A DNA stretch of 17,648 nucleotides from contig CAZCRE010000018.1 in NCBI GenBank assembly GCA_964501075.1, positions 1 to 17,648 of the forward strand. Reading direction: 5' to 3'. The position numbers and the translations under genes are program-made. Under the pieces are notes generated by a model. It saw nothing but the letters and a program-made list of their open reading frames with translations. It was not told the DNA's origin and made no database searches. Source of the DNA: CAZCRE01 sp964501075. GTDB taxonomy: Archaea; Thermoproteota; Bathyarchaeia; Bathyarchaeales; Bathycorpusculaceae. Every line of letters starts with the position of its first letter. Positions within the stretch are counted from its first letter, which is position 1. Positions 14,328 to 17,648 of this stretch are shown in pieces.

Positions 14328-16148
14328 ATGTCAAGCGGTCACGGTGTTTTCTCAACAAGAAGCGAAGAGTCCAAGAAAAGGACGACTCCTGACTGGGTCT
14401 TGATTCGCAGAGTCTACAACTATGCAAAGCAGTACCGCAAGAGCTTGGCTATTGGAGTCACAACCATCATTCTGGGCGCTTTGACAGGGCTGGTGTCGCC
14501 TTACCTTCACAAGATAGCTATAGACCAGATAATTCTTCCCAAGAATCTCGCGGGTTTCATCTGGTGGATACCAGTTTTCGCGTTTGTAACTCTGATGAAC
14601 TATGTGCTTCAGTACGTCCAAGTCTTTCAGATGCGCACAGTGGGCGAAAATGTTGTTGCGAAAATGCGAGATGAAATGATCTCCAAGCTGCAGAAGATCT
14701 CGCTTAGGTATTTTTCAGAAGGCGAAACCGGAAGAATAATGTCCAGACCCACAAATGATGCAAACAACGTTAGAATATTCCTGAGAATGGGATTAACAAG
14801 CATAATCACAGACACCTCTTCCATTCTGGGCTCATTTTTCATAATATTCGCGCTCAACCCGAAGCTCGCGCTCATAGCCGTTGCCATCCTTCCTGCAGCG
14901 CTGGGGTTTGCGTGGCTTCTCGGGAAATTCTCAAGAACCGCATACCGAAGCTCTCTCACTACTCTTGCAGGCTTGACAGCAAAGATGCAGGAGAACCTTT
15001 CCGGAATGAAAGTCATTAAATCCTTCGTGCGAGAGAAAAAGTCCTACGATGAGTTCCTTGATACACAGAACAAAAACGTCAAGGCGAATCTCCATGCCAC
15101 CAGAGTCTCCGCAACCTATCAACCCTTCATTTTCTTCATGAGGATAATCGGCACAGCTCTGATTCTCTGGTTCGGCTCATTGATGGTCATTAATGGAGAA
15201 ATAACACTGGGCACGATCGTAGCGTTCATTGAATACCAGTTCCTCTATTTCATGCCACTCATCGATCTCACAGTAGTGTACGATCAATACCACTCAGCTA
15301 TGGCAGCCATTGAACGGATGTTCGACCTAATAGACACCGAAGTGGAAGTGGAAGACCCACCAACGGACAAAGCTATTGAAATAGAGACGATAGCCGACGT
15401 GAAGTTCGAGAACGTCACCTTCGCATATGACCCTAAAGTTCCAGTAGTTAAAGATGTAAGCTTCACGCTTGGCGCATCCAAGAAGCTAGCGATAGTCGGA
15501 CCAACAGGTGCGGGCAAGAGTACTATCATTAACCTGCTGGCTAGGTTCTATGACCCTGTTGGTGGCAAAATTCTGGTCAATGGTTATGACGTTAGGAGTA
15601 TCAGGATTGACACCTTGCGAAAGCATATGGGCATTGTCCTTCAGGATTCATTTCTGTTTCCGATGAGCGTAAAGGACAACGTGAGGTTTGGGAGGCCAGA
15701 AGCGACAGATGAGGATGTCGTTGAGGCAGCCAAGGCCGTTGGCGCACACGATTTCATAATGAAGCTTCCAGGAGGATATGACTACGTCATACAGGAGAGT
15801 TCATCAAACATCTCGATAGGACAGAGACAATTGATAAGCTTCGCAAGGACTTTGCTGATGAACCCTCGGCTCCTGATTTTGGATGAGGCAACTTCAAGCA
15901 TTGATCCTTACACCGAGTTGGTGGTTCAAAATGCACTCAGAAGACTCCTTGAGAACAGATTAGCCATAATAATAGCTCACAGGCTTTCAACCATACGCCT
16001 CTGTGATGAAATCATCGTTGTTGACGAGGGCAGAGCAGTGGAAAAAGGCACCCATGCGGAACTCATGAAGATGGACGGCCTCTACAGCCAATTCTACAGG
16101 ATGCAATTCAGAGAAGAAGGCCTCGAAACGACGCCTGTTGACGCTTAA
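14328..16148 (+). CDS. ABC exporter half-transporter, catalytic ATP site
   Basis: The 606-residue partner of the gene just upstream; its ATG directly follows the TAG of that gene. The membrane domain (about 30-330) has hydrophobic segments such as SLAIGVTTIILGALTGLVS and TSSILGSFFIIFAL. The ATPase has Walker A GPTGAGKS (391-398), Walker B LLILDEATS with the catalytic Glu520, and H-loop His551 (IAHRLST). The signature is degenerate, ISIGQ (495-499) instead of LSGGQ. Together with the partner, one site is fully canonical (this Walker A/B plus the partner's LSGGQ) and the other degenerate. This is the expected pattern of a heterodimeric exporter. The two genes end the run; a T-rich stretch follows at 16222-16232. 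Confidence 0.95.
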   Translation: MSSGHGVFSTRSEESKKRTTPDWVLIRRVYNYAKQYRKSLAIGVTTIILGALTGLVSPYLHKIAIDQIILPKNLAGFIWWIPVFAFVTLMNYVLQYVQVFQMRTVGENVVAKMRDEMISKLQKISLRYFSEGETGRIMSRPTNDANNVRIFLRMGLTSIITDTSSILGSFFIIFALNPKLALIAVAILPAALGFAWLLGKFSRTAYRSSLTTLAGLTAKMQENLSGMKVIKSFVREKKSYDEFLDTQNKNVKANLHATRVSATYQPFIFFMRIIGTALILWFGSLMVINGEITLGTIVAFIEYQFLYFMPLIDLTVVYDQYHSAMAAIERMFDLIDTEVEVEDPPTDKAIEIETIADVKFENVTFAYDPKVPVVKDVSFTLGASKKLAIVGPTGAGKSTIINLLARFYDPVGGKILVNGYDVRSIRIDTLRKHMGIVLQDSFLFPMSVKDNVRFGRPEATDEDVVEAAKAVGAHDFIMKLPGGYDYVIQESSSNISIGQRQLISFARTLLMNPRLLILDEATSSIDPYTELVVQNALRRLLENRLAIIIAHRLSTIRLCDEIIVVDEGRAVEKGTHAELMKMDGLYSQFYRMQFREEGLETTPVDA

Positions 16149-16221
16149 CACCCATCACCAACACGCGCCTCAGGCTGGTGTGTTCGTCTTGATACCCTAG
16201 AGAAAGAGACATCTTCAGCAA

Positions 16222-16232
16222 TTTCTTTTTGT
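16222..16232 (+). terminator. T-rich terminator after the operon
   Basis: TTTCTTTTTGT, about 75 nt after the stop of the second ABC gene and before the next gene's promoter. A weak hairpin CACCA/TGGTG lies before it but its loop is 15 nt, so I rely on the T run. Confidence 0.4.
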
Positions 16233-16274
16233 TGTCGGCTCGACCAACGGCTAAGAACAGTGGATGCATGTACA

Positions 16275-16282
16275 TTTAAATA
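16275..16282 (+). promoter_or_regulatory. TATA box of the PP-loop gene
   Basis: TTTAAATA is centred about 30 nt before the ATG at 16309, predicting a very short leader. It lies inside the longer open frame that starts at 16264, which argues against that earlier start. Confidence 0.55.
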
Positions 16283-16308
16283 AAGGCGCGAAAACCATAC
16301 TGAGCCAA

Positions 16309-17319
16309 ATGAAAAAGGTCAAAGCGTTAGCGCTCTTATCTGGTGGGCTGGACAGTACACTAGCCGTGAAGCTGGTCCTAGACCAAGGCATAGATGTTGA
16401 GGCAATAAACTTCGTGACGCCTTTTTGCCTCTGCGGGAAAGGCGGATGCGGCGCTGCGGAAGCGGCAAAAAGGTTCAACATACCTTTGAAAGTTATGAGC
16501 GTCGGCGAAGACTATTTGAAGACCATAAGAAAGCCAAAATTCGGATATGGAAGGAACCTGAACCCGTGCATTGACTGCAGAATTTTCATGCTGAAGAAAG
16601 CCAAAAGATACGCGAAAGAAACAGGAGCCGCATTCATTCTCACAGGTGAAGTCCTAGATCAAAGACCCATGTCTCAGCACAGGAAAACCCTAGAATTGAT
16701 AGAGGAGAAAGCGGGTCTAAGAGGAAAGATCCTGAGACCCTTGTCCGCAAGACTATTGCAAGAGACCGAAGAGGAAAAGAAAGGACTGGTGAACAGAGAA
16801 AAACTCTGGAGCATTGAGGGAAGGTCCAGAAAGAAACAGATCGAGCTCGCTGGGAAATTAGGAATACAGGACTATCCGTGCCCAGCTGGAGGTTGCTTGC
16901 TAACGTACAGGGAATTTGCTGACAAGATGAGAGATCTGTTCAAACATAAGAAGAGCGTTTCATTCAAAGATGTTGCTTTATTGAAGGTTGGAAGGCACTT
17001 CAGATTTGGGAAAAACAAGATAATAGTTGGGAGAAACGAAGGCGAAAACAAGGTTCTGCTCCGAATGAAAGAAGCAGAAGACTACTGCTTTGAAGCTCAA
17101 AACTGTGGAAGCCCCGTCACGTTGCTCCAAGGGCCTAAGACGAAAAAGGCAATTGATTTAGCCGCTCGCTTGACAGCTTACCATTCGGACCAGAAGACTG
17201 GACAAGTACAAGTAAGACTTGACAAGAAAAATGAAGGCAGATTGCTAACAGTGCCTGTGCCAAGTAGGAATGAAGTGGATCAGGTGAGAGTCGCTGGACA
17301 AACTCGGGCAGGAAAGTAG
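16309..17319 (+). CDS. PP-loop ATP pyrophosphatase, MnmA/ThiI-like sulfurtransferase with NFACT-R-like tail
   Basis: The 336-residue protein probably adenylates a tRNA (or small molecule) base for sulfur transfer. The PP-loop SGGLDST is at 11-17. Cysteines follow at 40, 42 and 47, in a CIDC motif (87-90), and at 191 and 196 (YPCPAGGC). GEVLDQRPMSQ (113-123) is typical of the archaeal/bacterial ThiI/MnmA-related family. The C-terminal third (about 220-328) resembles the NFACT-R/DUF814 domain: LLKVGRHFRFG, IIVGRNEGEN and the end VQVRLDKKNEG. The cysteine set may hold a metal cluster or persulfide, which is inference. The start at 16309 is preferred to the ATG at 16264 because of the TATA box between them. 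It is a single-gene unit. Being a QueC-type nucleotide enzyme is less likely. Confidence 0.85.
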   Translation: MKKVKALALLSGGLDSTLAVKLVLDQGIDVEAINFVTPFCLCGKGGCGAAEAAKRFNIPLKVMSVGEDYLKTIRKPKFGYGRNLNPCIDCRIFMLKKAKRYAKETGAAFILTGEVLDQRPMSQHRKTLELIEEKAGLRGKILRPLSARLLQETEEEKKGLVNREKLWSIEGRSRKKQIELAGKLGIQDYPCPAGGCLLTYREFADKMRDLFKHKKSVSFKDVALLKVGRHFRFGKNKIIVGRNEGENKVLLRMKEAEDYCFEAQNCGSPVTLLQGPKTKKAIDLAARLTAYHSDQKTGQVQVRLDKKNEGRLLTVPVPSRNEVDQVRVAGQTRAGK

Positions 17320-17324
17320 GCGGG

Positions 17325-17329
17325 TTTTT
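17325..17329 (+). terminator. short T-run after the PP-loop gene
   Basis: GGGTTTTTG a few bases past the TAG at 17317-17319; a weak candidate terminator. The rest of 17330-17440 shows nothing I can name. Confidence 0.3.
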
Positions 17330-17444
17330 GTGGTTGAAGAAGAAGTGGGTCAGGTGAAGAAGCGAGCGCTACGGGTTTAGCTCCAGAAGTCAAATTGGCA
17401 CAGTTCTAACATGAATCCTCGTTACTGATCTGGCATTCACAAGC

Positions 17445-17452
17445 GTTTTATC
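17445..17452 (+). promoter_or_regulatory. TATA-like box of the receiver-domain gene
   Basis: GTTTTATC-like sequence about 40 nt before the ATG at 17488. Confidence 0.35.
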
Positions 17453-17487
17453 ATTGTTGGAACTCTTGGTAAACATTCAACGTCTCT

Positions 17488-17648
17488 ATGTACGTAGAGT
17501 GTGAAGTGGATTTCATGACTGAACGATCTGTTGAGTCAATGGCAGGAGTTGTTATCGACCTGAAAGAGAAGAAGCCGATACGAGTTTTGCACGTTGATGA
17601 CGAGCCCTGCTTGTTGAAGATAGCCAAACAATGCTTGGAAATGGAAGG
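17488..17648 (+). CDS. response regulator receiver protein, 5' part only
   Basis: The gene runs off the right edge, so only about 53 residues are seen. After a short lead (MYVECEVDFMTERSVESM) comes KPIRVLHVDDEPCLLKIAKQ, the first strand, acidic pair (DD) and first helix of a CheY-like receiver domain. The phosphoacceptor Asp and later motifs lie outside the window, so it could be a lone regulator or the start of a receiver-kinase hybrid. ATG codons at 17488 and 17515 are in frame; the first fits better with the TATA-like box at 17445. No Shine-Dalgarno is evident for either. Confidence 0.75.
   Translation, partial: MYVECEVDFMTERSVESMAGVVIDLKEKKPIRVLHVDDEPCLLKIAKQCLEME

Noticed and set aside
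16150..16180. Hairpin CACCA/TGGTG as a rho-independent terminator
   Set aside because: The stem is only 5 bp with a 15-nt loop and no T run follows directly.
16264..16308. Earlier ATG for the PP-loop gene
   Set aside because: A TATA box sits between this ATG and the one at 16309, and the family sequence starts at MKKVKALALLSGG.
1..17648. CRISPR array or rRNA
   Set aside because: I saw no regularly spaced repeats and no rRNA-like stretches.

Overview
The window looks like a piece of an archaeal genome, most likely a metagenome-assembled member of the TACK side (Bathyarchaeia-like is my guess, not proven). The reasons are archaeal-type leucyl-tRNA synthetase, an EndA-family tRNA splicing endonuclease, a tRNA gene with two short introns that fold as bulge-helix-bulge splice sites, and TATA boxes placed about 20-30 nt ahead of many starts with few Shine-Dalgarno sites. 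Two runs of exactly 100 N (4850-4949 and 12977-13076) are scaffold gaps, and both fall inside real genes.

Region 1 (about 55-3871) is accessory DNA. On the minus strand a small ribbon-helix-helix regulator overlaps by 4 nt a 766-residue protein that joins a PD-(D/E)XK nuclease domain, an N6-adenine methyltransferase and one target-recognition domain. Facing away on the plus strand is a large DDE transposase with an N-terminal SWIM zinc finger and a zinc ribbon. The 8-bp inverted ends GGTTCTGT (55-62) and ACAGAACC (3864-3871) bracket all three genes. This suggests an IS6-like element that carries its own restriction-modification cargo, although I see no target-site duplication.

Region 2 (3872-8157) returns to housekeeping genes: leuS, a convergent unrecognised 125-residue gene, a two-intron tRNA-Arg(TCT), and a helix-turn-helix plus phosphoribosyltransferase regulator.

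Region 3 (8222-16148) is one tightly packed plus-strand run: mtnA, an endA-like gene, hisS, an L-2-hydroxyglutarate oxidase-like gene, an unrecognised small gene, and two half-ABC exporters that form an asymmetric heterodimer. Gaps are about 30 nt or less and several genes overlap or touch, so co-transcription is likely. The EndA-like protein has no histidine at the usual catalytic position.

Region 4 (16149-17648) holds a PP-loop sulfurtransferase-like gene with its own promoter and the first codons of a response-regulator receiver protein that runs off the right edge. No stretch over 300 bases lacks a gene.
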